A DNA stretch of 38,607 nt from Chloroflexota bacterium (lineage in GTDB: Bacteria; Chloroflexota; Dehalococcoidia; Lucifugimonadales; UBA3495), in assembly GCA_022573285.1 (NCBI GenBank), contig JACZUF010000029.1:1-38607 (forward strand), given 5' to 3'. Positions 23,374 to 31,665 of the stretch are shown piece by piece; position 1 is the first letter of the stretch, and every line of letters begins with the position of its first letter. The position numbers and the translations under genes are program-made. The notes beneath the pieces were generated by a model. The model searched no databases. It was not told the origin of the DNA and saw nothing but the letters and a program-made list of their open reading frames with translations.

Positions 23374-24258
23374 TCAGTCGCCGGTGGCTTCGGCTATGAG
23401 ACGGATGGTCTCCGCAAGGCCCCTTTCTTGGTCCCTGCTCTCCGGGTTCTCATCGCCCAACGGGGTATCGCCGATCATGCGGTAGATGTCGGCCACGCCC
23501 TTGAAGATGTTGGGAGTCAGGCCCAGGTCCCGGAAGGTCGCCTCGATCTGTTCCATCTCGCTGATCCAGCGGCGGGACTTGGCCGGCATTCCGGGCATCC
23601 AGCCTTCCATGCGCTTGACCACCGCCGGCTGGCTGCCGGAGAATTCGGCCATCAATTCCTGGGTCAGGCCCAGCTTCTCGGCCGCGATCAGCAGTTCGGC
23701 CTGCAGGGCGGTGGTGCCCTTGGTCATGGCGGCGTAGCACATCTTGATGCCCGACGCCCGGCCCAATTGGGGACCCAGATTGCGCACGTCCAGCCCAAAG
23801 TTCCGGAGCTGCTCGAACTCGGCCGCATTGCCGCCCGAGACGTAGATCCGGGGGCTGGAGCCGTTACGGGGCGGCCCGCCGATTATGGAAGCATCGACGT
23901 ACCGGGCGCCGGCTTCGCTCAAGACACCCTCCATCTCCCGGCTCAACTCGGGAGCGATGGCGTTGCATTCGGCGAACAGCAGGTCGGCCCCGGTGGCCTT
24001 CACGGCGTCGGCGATCTCCCGGCACAGTCCGGGCACCGCCTCCGAGATGGTGACCGACATCAATACGTCGGACTGCTCGACCAGTTCGTTGAGGTTGGGC
24101 ACGTCGGTGATCCCCGCCTGCCGGGAAAGCTCGCGCGTCCGGTTGCTGCGGCCCGCCAGACAGGTGAGGACCCGCAGTTCATTCTCCCTGAGGAGCTGTC
24201 CTATGGCATGCCCCATGTCTCCGGGGCTAAGTATGGCTACAGATTCGATTGGCAACAC
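23374..24258 (-). CDS. NAD(P)-binding oxidoreductase with DUF1932-type C-terminal domain
   Basis: The 294-aa protein belongs to the 6-phosphogluconate/3-hydroxyisobutyrate dehydrogenase-like group. The N-terminal Rossmann domain begins SVAILSPGDMGHAIGQLL, a GxGxMG-type motif with the first Gly replaced by Ser. The second half (about 170-265) matches the DUF1932 helical domain: GIKMCYAAMTKGTTALQAEL, with a conserved Lys that is catalytic in this superfamily. Substrate is probably a hydroxy acid, unknown. GTG 24258 or TTG 24255 may be the start, with AGGGAG just upstream. It lies 66 bases after the znuB-type gene on the same strand, so it could be the last gene of the metal operon. Confidence 0.83.
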   Translation of the reverse strand: MLPIESVAILSPGDMGHAIGQLLRENELRVLTCLAGRSNRTRELSRQAGITDVPNLNELVEQSDVLMSVTISEAVPGLCREIADAVKATGADLLFAECNAIAPELSREMEGVLSEAGARYVDASIIGGPPRNGSSPRIYVSGGNAAEFEQLRNFGLDVRNLGPQLGRASGIKMCYAAMTKGTTALQAELLIAAEKLGLTQELMAEFSGSQPAVVKRMEGWMPGMPAKSRRWISEMEQIEATFRDLGLTPNIFKGVADIYRMIGDTPLGDENPESRDQERGLAETIRLIAEATGD

Positions 24259-24324
24259 AGACTCCCTTCACTATCGCCTACCAGTATATTCCCGGCCCTG
24301 CCGTATCTCCAAATCGGGTGTCTA

Positions 24325-25200
24325 CTAATCCGTCTCCCCTGGATTGGGCTGGCCCATCCCCATGGGCTGGACGCTCCCCAGTGAATCGGGCACGCGGCGC
24401 GGCCTGAAATTGGTGTAGGCCATGACCAGGGCGAACACCCCGGCCTCCACCAAGACCACGCTGGCCCCCGACGAGACGTCGAAGAAGTAGCTGAGGTAGA
24501 TGCCCACGAACCCGCAGGCGGCGCCCAGGCCGGTGGACAGCAGCAGCACCGTCCGGAAGCGGTCGCTCAGAATCCGCGCGGCAACGGGCGGTATCACCGT
24601 GGCCCCGGCGATGAGCAGCACTCCCAATACCTGCATGGAGACCACGATGGTCGCCGCCAGCACCAGGGAGAACAGGGTTTCCACCCAGCCGGTGGGCACT
24701 CCGTAGAACTGGGCGACCTCGCCGTCGAAGGTGGCGAACAAGAAATACTTGTAGGCCACGAACAGCACGGCAATGGCCGCCAGCGTGACCACGACAATGG
24801 CCATCAGGTCTCCCACGCTCACCCCCAGGATGTTGCCGAAGAGGGCGGCCTCGAAGTCGCGGGTAAATGACTTGTAACGGCTGATGAGCACGATGCCCAG
24901 GGCGAAGCTGGCGGTGGTTATCACGCCGATGGCGGCGTCGGACGCTATCTTCTTCTTCTTGGCGGTGAGGGCGATCAACTGGGCGCAGAAGAAACCCCAA
25001 ACGGTCGCGCCCACCAGGAAGTTAATCGACAGGACAAAGCTGACCACCGCCCCGCCCAGTACCGCGTGGGACAGGCCATGTCCGATGTAGGCCATCCGCT
25101 TGAGCACGATATACACGCCAATCATGCCGCACAGTCCGCCCACCAGGGTGGCGGCTATTATCCCCCGCACGAAGAACTGGTAGTCAAAGGGCTCAAACAT
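24325..25200 (-). CDS. ZnuB-type permease of the second metal ABC importer
   Basis: The 291-aa hydrophobic protein belongs to the ABC-3 permease family. Family landmarks include MAYIGHGLSHAVLGGAV in the first third and SMQVLGVLLIAGATVIPPVA in the centre. ATG 25200 (MFEPFDYQFF) is chosen: it overlaps the ATPase stop by 8 bases, which is typical of translational coupling, and the longer 25284 start would only translate a tandem repeat of the ATPase tail. It works with the ZnuC-type ATPase and the ZnuA-type lipoprotein at 29999-31027. It is a paralogue of 3428-4306. Confidence 0.9.
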   Translation of the reverse strand: MFEPFDYQFFVRGIIAATLVGGLCGMIGVYIVLKRMAYIGHGLSHAVLGGAVVSFVLSINFLVGATVWGFFCAQLIALTAKKKKIASDAAIGVITTASFALGIVLISRYKSFTRDFEAALFGNILGVSVGDLMAIVVVTLAAIAVLFVAYKYFLFATFDGEVAQFYGVPTGWVETLFSLVLAATIVVSMQVLGVLLIAGATVIPPVAARILSDRFRTVLLLSTGLGAACGFVGIYLSYFFDVSSGASVVLVEAGVFALVMAYTNFRPRRVPDSLGSVQPMGMGQPNPGETD

Positions 25201-26116
25201 GGCTGGACTCGTCTTTTGGATCGACCCGGGGTTCACGAACGTGGCTGGACTCGTCTTCTGGATCGCCGCCGGGCTCGTGGACATGGACCGGCGGCATCGA
25301 TTTCTTGCCGTTGCTAACGTAAGAATGGGGGCTCTCGGCCACGATGGTCATGCCGTCGTAGTGGATCACCGGCATCTCCGCGCCGTAGGTCAACTTCAAG
25401 ATCTCGGTGGTGATCACCTCGGCCGGCGGCCCCTCGGCCAATATGCGTCCCGCCAGGCACACGATCCATGGCAGATGCACGGCCACGGCGTTAATCTCAT
25501 GGGTGGTGATGATGATGGTCACGCCCTCGTGGTTAAGGTCATGGAGCAGGTGCATCACATCGTCCCTGGTCTTGATGTCCACTCCCGAGGTCGGTTCGTC
25601 CAACAACAGCAGTTCCGGACTGCTGATCAGGGCCCGGGCCAGAAACACCCGCTGCTGCTGCCCGCCGGACAACTCGCGTATGTGCCTTTCCGCCAGTTCT
25701 AAGATGCCCAACCGGCCCATCATCTCCGCGGCCAGTTCCTTCTCCTCTTTGCGGTACCAGGGAAAGAACCGGTTCTCCATGGTGCGCCCCATCATCACCA
25801 CTTCCTGGACGGTGACGGGGAAGTTCCAGTCGATGGTCTCCAATTGAGGCACGTAGCCAACCTTGGGCCGCTTCCGAGAGGTGGAGACGCCGTTGACCAA
25901 GACCTCGCCGTCATAGATGTCAACCGCCCCCAGGACGGCGCGAAGGAGGGTGGTCTTGCCCGAGCCGCTGGGACCCAGAAGCCCCACGAAGTCGCCCGGC
26001 ATTATGCGCAGGCTAACGTCGAACAGAACCCTCTGCTTCTCGTAGCCACAGGTGACTGCTTTGAGCTCCACTATGGGGTCTCCGGACCCTGGTTGGTGTG
26101 GCAGGGGATGTAGCAT
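25193..26116 (-). CDS. ZnuC-type ATPase of the second metal ABC importer, with repeated His-containing tail
   Basis: The 307-aa ATPase has Walker A LGPSGSGKTT, Q-loop region VPQLETIDWNFPVTV, signature LSGGQQQRVFLARAL, Walker B LLLLDEPTSGVD and a TTHE switch. The C-terminal 45 residues carry VHVHEPG followed by two copies of a 14-aa unit (consensus HV.EP..DP.DESS), encoded by a 42-bp tandem duplication at 25201-25284. The added His and acidic residues could bind metal. AAGGA lies 5 bases before ATG 26116. It lies 66 bases after the CydDC-like exporter and overlaps the permease start. Confidence 0.92.
   Translation of the reverse strand: MLHPLPHQPGSGDPIVELKAVTCGYEKQRVLFDVSLRIMPGDFVGLLGPSGSGKTTLLRAVLGAVDIYDGEVLVNGVSTSRKRPKVGYVPQLETIDWNFPVTVQEVVMMGRTMENRFFPWYRKEEKELAAEMMGRLGILELAERHIRELSGGQQQRVFLARALISSPELLLLDEPTSGVDIKTRDDVMHLLHDLNHEGVTIIITTHEINAVAVHLPWIVCLAGRILAEGPPAEVITTEILKLTYGAEMPVIHYDGMTIVAESPHSYVSNGKKSMPPVHVHEPGGDPEDESSHVREPRVDPKDESSHV
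25201..25284 (-). repeat. 42-bp tandem duplication in the znuC-type gene
   Basis: Units 25201-25242 and 25243-25284 both begin GGCTGGACTCGTCTT on the plus strand and differ at about ten positions, mostly in the second half. They encode the 14-aa repeats at the ATPase C-terminus. The divergence suggests an older duplication kept in frame. Confidence 0.85.
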
Positions 26117-26182
26117 GGTCTTCCTTTTTGGTATTCGTTGAGGCGACGCGCCGCTCCGCCCGTTTTGAATGCTTACCGTTGC

Positions 26183-29100
26183 TTAATTGTGATGATGCGG
26201 GTCCACGTCCGGCATGCCGGGCAACGGTCCCCGGCGGTGTTCCGAATGACCGTCGTGTTGCTGTCCGTCATGGCCCCCGTGGTCTTCATGGTGGTCTTCA
26301 TGGCGGTCTTCACGATGGCCGCCGTGCTCCGCCCCCGCATCGGCCCCAACCAACTGGGTGGATACCAACTGGGAGTACAAGCCCTGGCGGGCCAACAGGT
26401 CGTGGTGGCTCCCTTGTTCCACGGCATGGCCGTTGTCCAGCACGACTATCTGGTCCGCGTCTCTGATGGTGGACAGCCGGTGGGCGATCACCACCGTGGT
26501 CCGGCCTTCCATCAAAGCCTCCAGGGCCTGTCGCACCTGCCGTTCATTGACGGCGTCCAGATGGGAAGTGGCCTCGTCTAGGATCAAAACCGGGGCGTTC
26601 TTCAACAGCGCCCGGGCGATGGCTATCCGCTGACGCTGGCCGCCGGAGAGCTGCATCCCCCGCTCGCCGACCAGGGTGTCGTAGGCGTCGGGAAAAGCGG
26701 TGATGAACTCGTGGGCGTTGGCCTGGCGGGCCGCTTCTTCGATCTCGCCGTCCGAGGCGTCAATCTTGCCCAATTTCAGGTTCTCCCGGATGCTGGCGTT
26801 GAAGAGATAGGTATCCTGGGACACCAGGGCGATCTGCCGGCGCAGGTCCTCCAACTCGAAGTCACGCAGGTCGTGACCGCTCAGACGCACGTGGCCCTCC
26901 TCGGGGTCCCAGAACCGCATGACCAGATTGGCGCAGGTGGTTTTCCCCGCGCCGGACCGGCCGACCAGCGCCACGGTTTGGCCGAGTTCGACGTCGAAAG
27001 TAACTCCATGCAGGGCCTGGGCCTCGCCGGCGCCGTAGGAGAACCCGACATGGTCGAAACTTATGGCGGGTGCGCTGCCCGAGCCGTTCTGATGGGCGTG
27101 AACGCCGGGGCCATCCAACACCGGCACGGGCTCGTCATGCACCACGAACAGACGCCGGGCCGCGGCCAGGGTCTCCATCAGTTGCTTGATGGTCCTGGCG
27201 ATGTCGGAGATGGGGGCGAAGGCCGCCACCGACAGGATCACCGACAGGATCAACTGGGGCCGCGAGATATCGCCTTGGGTCAATAGCCAGACGCCCATGG
27301 TCAGCACAGCCAGGCCGCCCAGCGCGGTCATGCCCTCGATGAAGCCGATTTGGAAGGCCCTCTCCTTGAGGAAACGAAGCTGGATGTGGGCGAAGCGCCA
27401 ACTGTTGGCCACCATCTCGGCGGTGCGGGCCGGGCCCTGGCCAAAGGCGGATATCTCCCGCATCCCCTGGATGCTGTCCACCATATGGGCGTGTACTTCG
27501 CCCAGTTGGCTGCGCAGCTCCTCTCCCAGTCCCTCGGAACGCTTCTGGGCCAGGAACGGACTGACGGCCACCGCCAGCAGGAAGGGCGAAAGCACCAACG
27601 CGATGGGCCAAGCGACGAAAGCCAAGGTCGCCAGCACGCCCGCCGGGACCAGGACGGCGACGAAGGCCGGCGTTATGGTATGGGCGAAGAAGAACTCCAC
27701 CAATTCAACATCGCCACCCACGATGCTCACCAAGTCTCCAGAACGGCGGCGAACCATGTAGGCCGGCGTCAGTGGGTCCAATTTGTTGTAGACATCCACC
27801 CGCATCTCGGCCAGCAGCCGGTAGGCCAGGTCGTGCGCCACCCATGACTCCGCCCAGGTGAAGAAAGCCGCCACCGGCACGAAGGCCCCCAGCAGCACCA
27901 AGAGCACCGTGAGGTCGCCTCCAGTGATGACTTGGCCGACCAGCAGGGCGCTGATCACGCTCAGTCCGATGATGGTGCTGTGATGGGCCAGTCCCAGCAC
28001 AAAGGTCAGGGCTAATTCGCCCCACCAGGGCCGGACCAACTCCAGCAGCCTGCGCCAGACCGTGAAGATGCCTATGGCGGACGCCGGGGCGGCGGCTGTC
28101 CCGCCGGATGGTACGGCGTGGTGATGGTGCCCATCGCCCTGATGGGCTGGTTGGGGCACGAACGCTTCAGCATCGTGGGCCGGGGCGTGAGAGGCGTCTC
28201 GGGACAGGACTTCCGGGCCGTGGGCGTGGACCTCCGGGGCGTCACCGGCCGGTCCATCGTCCATGTCCTGCTGCTGGGCCATCAACTCGGCGTAGACCCC
28301 GCCGGCGGCAACCAATTCGGCGTGGCTGCCCGACTCGACCAGACGGCCTTCTTCCAACACGATTATGCGGTCGGCCTTGACCACGCTGGAAAGCCGGTGG
28401 GCAATTATCAACGTGGTGCGGCCCACCATCAAATGGTCCAGGGCCTCCTGGATGACAGCCTCGTTCTCGGCGTCAACACTGGACAGGGCCTCGTCCAACA
28501 CCAGGATGGGCGCGTCTTTCAGTAGGGCCCTGGCGATGGCGATGCGCTGTTTCTGCCCGCCGGACAACCGCACCGCCCGCTCTCCTACTATGGTGTCGTA
28601 GCCTTGGGGCAGATGGCGGATGAAGTCGTGGGCGTTGGCCGCTCGGGCCGCCGCCTCCAGTTGCTCCTGGGTTGCCCCGGGACCGCCGAAGCGCAGGTTC
28701 TCCGCCACGGTGCCGTAGAACAGGTAGGTGTCTTGGGTCACCACCGCCACCTGGTCCCGAAGTTGGCTCAGGGGTATCTCCCGGATGTCGGTCCCGCCCA
28801 GCAGGATGCGCCCGCTCTGGGGATCGAAGAAGCGCAGTATGGACCAGACGATGGTGGATTTACCCGCGCCGCTGGCGCCCACCAGACCCAGGGTCTCGCC
28901 GGCGTTCAGGGTAAAGGACAGGTCGTGGAGGGCCGGGCGGCGTCCGCCGCTGTAGGCGTAGCTGACGCCCTCGAAGGTCACTTCGGGAGCAAGCTCCAAG
29001 GGGGAAGGCCCCGGCTCGGGATCGGGCACTTCAACCTCGGCGTCCATGATGTCGAAGATGCCCTCGGCCGAGGACATCGCCATCATGCCGTCATGGTATA

Positions 29101-29986
29101 GCTGCACCAACTCGCGCATGGGCCGGAATATCTCCACGCCCAACATGAGCACGATGAGCAGCGGGCGCAGTTCGAGGTCGCCGTTGCTGACCCGCACCGC
29201 TCCCCAGGCCAGGGCCACCGCGGCCCCGGCGGAGATGCCGAGAATGGTCAGGGCGCTGGTGGCGCTATTGGCGGCCAGCACGCCCATGGTGGTCCGGAAC
29301 AACGCCCTGGCCCGCTCGGCCAACAACTGGCCTCTAGCCCTGCTCTGACCGAACGCCTTTAACGTGGGCAGCCCTTGTACCGCGTCCAGAAAGTCGGCGC
29401 CCAACGCTCCGTAGGCTTCCCTCCGGGCCATGCTGCTATTGCGGGTCCACCGGTGGAACAGGTTGGGCACGACCAGGGTCAATGAGGCAAAGGTCAGGAA
29501 CACCAGCCCGGTCCGCAGGTCGATGATGGCCATGAACACGAAGATCAGCACCGGGGCCAAGGCCGCCACGATCATCTGGGGCAGGTACCGGCCGAAGAAG
29601 GCCTCCAACCGCTCCACGCCCTCGGCCAGGGACATCAGCACATCGCCGGTGCGGGCCTGGTCGAAGTAGCCGGGGCCCAGGGCCAGGCAATGGCGGTACA
29701 GCCTTTCCCGCAGCGCCACCTTGACGATGCTGGCGGTGTGGTGGCTGATGACCTCCTGAAGGTATTGCAACCCGCTCCGCAGCAAGGTCAGACCGGCCAT
29801 GGCCACCAGGGGCCAGGTCAGGCTCGAGAACGCCGCCCCTTCTTGGATGACGTTGACGATGACCACCGCGGCGACGGCCAACCGGGCGATACCGGCGGCA
29901 ACAGCCAGCATGCCGACCAGGGCAGCCAGTACGATCCGCCACCTGACGCCCTTGGCCAGGGCCAATAATCGTGGATGCAGATACAT
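26183..29986 (-). CDS. Fused CydDC-like ABC exporter with two His-rich segments
   Basis: The 1267-aa protein contains two complete half-exporters. Half 1: membrane domain (about 15-310) with CydD-like segments such as FLDAVQGLPTLKAFGQS, then an ATPase domain with Walker A GASGAGKST (370-378), LSGGQ (474-478) and LVLDEA (495-500). A linker (about 575-635) holds nine His including GDGHHHH. Half 2: CydC-like membrane domain (645-945; RLLAEMRVDVYNKLDPLTPA), Walker A GRSGAGKTT (1009-1017), LSGGQ (1113-1117), LILDEATSHLD. The tail (1218-1267) has 13 His. CydDC exports cysteine/glutathione and supports cytochrome bd assembly, but no cydAB is nearby. It sits between znuA- and znuC-type genes, starting 12 bases after znuA with GGGGGGAG at the start, so a metal or metal-thiol export/handling role is inferred. 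Both ATPase sites look intact. Confidence 0.9.
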   Translation of the reverse strand: MYLHPRLLALAKGVRWRIVLAALVGMLAVAAGIARLAVAAVVIVNVIQEGAAFSSLTWPLVAMAGLTLLRSGLQYLQEVISHHTASIVKVALRERLYRHCLALGPGYFDQARTGDVLMSLAEGVERLEAFFGRYLPQMIVAALAPVLIFVFMAIIDLRTGLVFLTFASLTLVVPNLFHRWTRNSSMARREAYGALGADFLDAVQGLPTLKAFGQSRARGQLLAERARALFRTTMGVLAANSATSALTILGISAGAAVALAWGAVRVSNGDLELRPLLIVLMLGVEIFRPMRELVQLYHDGMMAMSSAEGIFDIMDAEVEVPDPEPGPSPLELAPEVTFEGVSYAYSGGRRPALHDLSFTLNAGETLGLVGASGAGKSTIVWSILRFFDPQSGRILLGGTDIREIPLSQLRDQVAVVTQDTYLFYGTVAENLRFGGPGATQEQLEAAARAANAHDFIRHLPQGYDTIVGERAVRLSGGQKQRIAIARALLKDAPILVLDEALSSVDAENEAVIQEALDHLMVGRTTLIIAHRLSSVVKADRIIVLEEGRLVESGSHAELVAAGGVYAELMAQQQDMDDGPAGDAPEVHAHGPEVLSRDASHAPAHDAEAFVPQPAHQGDGHHHHAVPSGGTAAAPASAIGIFTVWRRLLELVRPWWGELALTFVLGLAHHSTIIGLSVISALLVGQVITGGDLTVLLVLLGAFVPVAAFFTWAESWVAHDLAYRLLAEMRVDVYNKLDPLTPAYMVRRRSGDLVSIVGGDVELVEFFFAHTITPAFVAVLVPAGVLATLAFVAWPIALVLSPFLLAVAVSPFLAQKRSEGLGEELRSQLGEVHAHMVDSIQGMREISAFGQGPARTAEMVANSWRFAHIQLRFLKERAFQIGFIEGMTALGGLAVLTMGVWLLTQGDISRPQLILSVILSVAAFAPISDIARTIKQLMETLAAARRLFVVHDEPVPVLDGPGVHAHQNGSGSAPAISFDHVGFSYGAGEAQALHGVTFDVELGQTVALVGRSGAGKTTCANLVMRFWDPEEGHVRLSGHDLRDFELEDLRRQIALVSQDTYLFNASIRENLKLGKIDASDGEIEEAARQANAHEFITAFPDAYDTLVGERGMQLSGGQRQRIAIARALLKNAPVLILDEATSHLDAVNERQVRQALEALMEGRTTVVIAHRLSTIRDADQIVVLDNGHAVEQGSHHDLLARQGLYSQLVSTQLVGADAGAEHGGHREDRHEDHHEDHGGHDGQQHDGHSEHRRGPLPGMPDVDPHHHN

Positions 29987-29998
29987 GCGTACTCCCCC

Positions 29999-31027
29999 CT
30001 ATTGCGGGTAGACGGCCCCGCTGGCCCCGTCGAACACGTTGCTGACGTCCAGGCCGGCCACCGCGCCGGCATCTCCGCCCAGGGCCGGGATCATCACCTG
30101 TATGTTCTGGCGCATCAACCCCAGGTAGGAATGTTCCGGGTCGCCGGGTTTTCCCGGCAGGTCGTCATCGGCCAGTTCGTCGATGAATTGAGCGCCTGCC
30201 TCGTCGGCGATGGCCTCCAGCACGTCGCTGGAGAAGACCTCGGAACCGAACAAGGCGGGCAGGCCCAGGGCTCTCACCTGAGCGATCAGGGCGGCAACCT
30301 CCTTCACCGAAGGTTGGGAGAAATTGGAGGGCTGGACCGCCCCAAGGACCTCCATGCCGTATTGCTTGGCGAAGTAGGCCCACGAATCATGGTAGGTCAG
30401 CAACTTGCGGTTCTGTTCCGGAATCGTCGCCACCGCGGCCCGTATGGCCTGGTCTAGCTGTCCGATCCTCGCGCGGAACCGCTCCAGATTTTCTCCGTAG
30501 TATCCGGCGTTGTCCGGGTCCATCGCCGCCAACTGGCCGTGGACCAATTCGGCGTAGCGCAGCGCCAGATTCGGGTCCGGCCAGAGATGGGGATTGGGGT
30601 GGCCCGCGGTCTCCGGGAAGGTGAAGTCAAACTGCCAGTCTTCCCGGGAGATTGCCTGGTCGCCCAGGGACAGGATCGGGGTTTCGGTTTTCTTGTTTGC
30701 TTTGGCCAATGCCAGGGTCGGCTCCTCCAGGAAAAGGCCGTTAAATATAATGAGGTCGGCTTCGGCCATCAGTTTGGCCATGGACGGCGTCGGCTCAAAG
30801 GTGTGGGAATTTACGCCCTCCGGGACCACGCCCTCCAGTTGGATCCGCGAGCCTCCGATATTCTCTACGATGCTGGTGATCGGCGAAACCGTGGTCACCA
30901 CCTTTAGCCGTTGGTCCTGCTGATTTCCATTTTGAGATTGGTTTGCCGTCCCGCCGCCACAGGCGCCGAGGGCCAACGCCACAAGCAACAGTGCCCATAG
31001 TCTGGCGCTGCGAACGATACGCTCCAT
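29999..31027 (-). CDS. ZnuA-type metal-binding lipoprotein of the second importer
   Basis: The 342-aa protein starts MERIVRSARLWALLLVALAL with lipobox LGACGGG. Expected metal ligands are present: His in GVNSHTFEPTP, His in GHPNPHLWPDP, His in LTYHDSWAYFA, and an acidic late ligand in the ELADDDLPG region. This is the standard Zn/Mn-binding protein pattern and is closer to consensus than the paralogue at 1609-2529. The ATG directly abuts the regulator stop (no gap), so the two are co-transcribed. It probably captures Zn for the 25193/24325 transporter, although the exporter gene lies between them. Confidence 0.93.
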   Translation of the reverse strand: MERIVRSARLWALLLVALALGACGGGTANQSQNGNQQDQRLKVVTTVSPITSIVENIGGSRIQLEGVVPEGVNSHTFEPTPSMAKLMAEADLIIFNGLFLEEPTLALAKANKKTETPILSLGDQAISREDWQFDFTFPETAGHPNPHLWPDPNLALRYAELVHGQLAAMDPDNAGYYGENLERFRARIGQLDQAIRAAVATIPEQNRKLLTYHDSWAYFAKQYGMEVLGAVQPSNFSQPSVKEVAALIAQVRALGLPALFGSEVFSSDVLEAIADEAGAQFIDELADDDLPGKPGDPEHSYLGLMRQNIQVMIPALGGDAGAVAGLDVSNVFDGASGAVYPQ

Positions 31028-31504
31028 CTAGTTCTGAATCTCTTTCTCATTATTGGCTGCTTTACCGGCTTCCTGGCATTTGGCGCATACGCCGCTGACG
31101 GCGAAATTCTCCAGGTCCGGCTCGAAACCGAATTCCTTGTTCAGGGTGTCGCGGAACTCCGCCAGGTAATGGGGGCTGAGGTTGAACGCGCCGTTGCAGA
31201 CCCGGCAGACCATGTGGTGGTGGTGCCCGTCCGGGTCGGTGAGCTCAAAGTGTAGCCGGTCGCCGATGGCCACCTCGGTCACCACGCCCAGTCCTTTGAA
31301 CAGGTGCAGGGTGCGGTAGACGGTGGCGATGTCCATGTAGGGGTAGGCCTTCTTGGCGGCCTGGTAGACCTCGTCAACGCCCATGTGCCCGCCGCCGGAG
31401 GCCTCGCTGCCCGAGGCAATGATCGACAGCACTATCAACCGTTGGGGGGTTAGCCGGTGGCCCTTGAGGCGGAGGGTCTCGATGGCCTTGTCATGCTTGA
31501 TCAT
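31028..31504 (-). CDS. Fur-family repressor, probably Zur-type (second copy)
   Basis: The 158-aa protein has the Fur winged helix with LRLKGHRLTPQRLIVLSII and recognition segment DIATVYRTLHLFKGLGVV, the metal motif GHHHHMVCRVC and the second cysteine pair CAKC near the C-terminus. ATG 31504 is preferred to 31543 because it matches the usual Fur start and has AGGACAGG upstream; the 13 extra residues would have no ribosome-binding site. It heads the second metal operon. A palindromic operator (31554-31577) overlaps its predicted transcription start, indicating autoregulation and control of the whole operon. Confidence 0.92.
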   Translation of the reverse strand: MIKHDKAIETLRLKGHRLTPQRLIVLSIIASGSEASGGGHMGVDEVYQAAKKAYPYMDIATVYRTLHLFKGLGVVTEVAIGDRLHFELTDPDGHHHHMVCRVCNGAFNLSPHYLAEFRDTLNKEFGFEPDLENFAVSGVCAKCQEAGKAANNEKEIQN

Positions 31505-31553
31505 TGTTGCCTGTCCTGGGAGTCGGAAGGGGAGAGTTGACATGCGAATAAAA

Positions 31554-31577
31554 GTTATTGCAATCGTTTGCGATTAC
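31554..31577 (-). promoter_or_regulatory. Fur/Zur-type operator at the second metal operon
   Basis: The 24-base site reads GTAATCGCAAAC then GATTGCAATAAC on the minus strand and is symmetric at 18 of 24 positions. It begins 3 bases downstream of the -10 box, covering the predicted start. Position, AT-rich outer arms and dyad symmetry fit a Fur-family binding site, most likely for the adjacent regulator. Confidence 0.7.
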
Positions 31578-31579
31578 CA

Positions 31580-31607
31580 ATTCTAGCATCAAGGGATGGT
31601 TTGTCAA
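31580..31607 (-). promoter_or_regulatory. Sigma70 promoter of the second metal operon
   Basis: On the minus strand a perfect TTGACA (31607-31602) and TAGAAT (31585-31580, 5/6) are 16 bases apart. The operator follows immediately. The leader to ATG 31504 is about 70 nt. Confidence 0.72.
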
Positions 31608-31665
31608 GACAAGTAACGGCAACAAGGGCTATCTAAAGGCAGACCGGGGCCACGCCTTGAATGTG

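Noticed and set aside
31620-31665. Weak AAGGC...GCCTT hairpin after the dienelactone-hydrolase-like gene
   Set aside because: The stem is only 5 bp and no U run follows.
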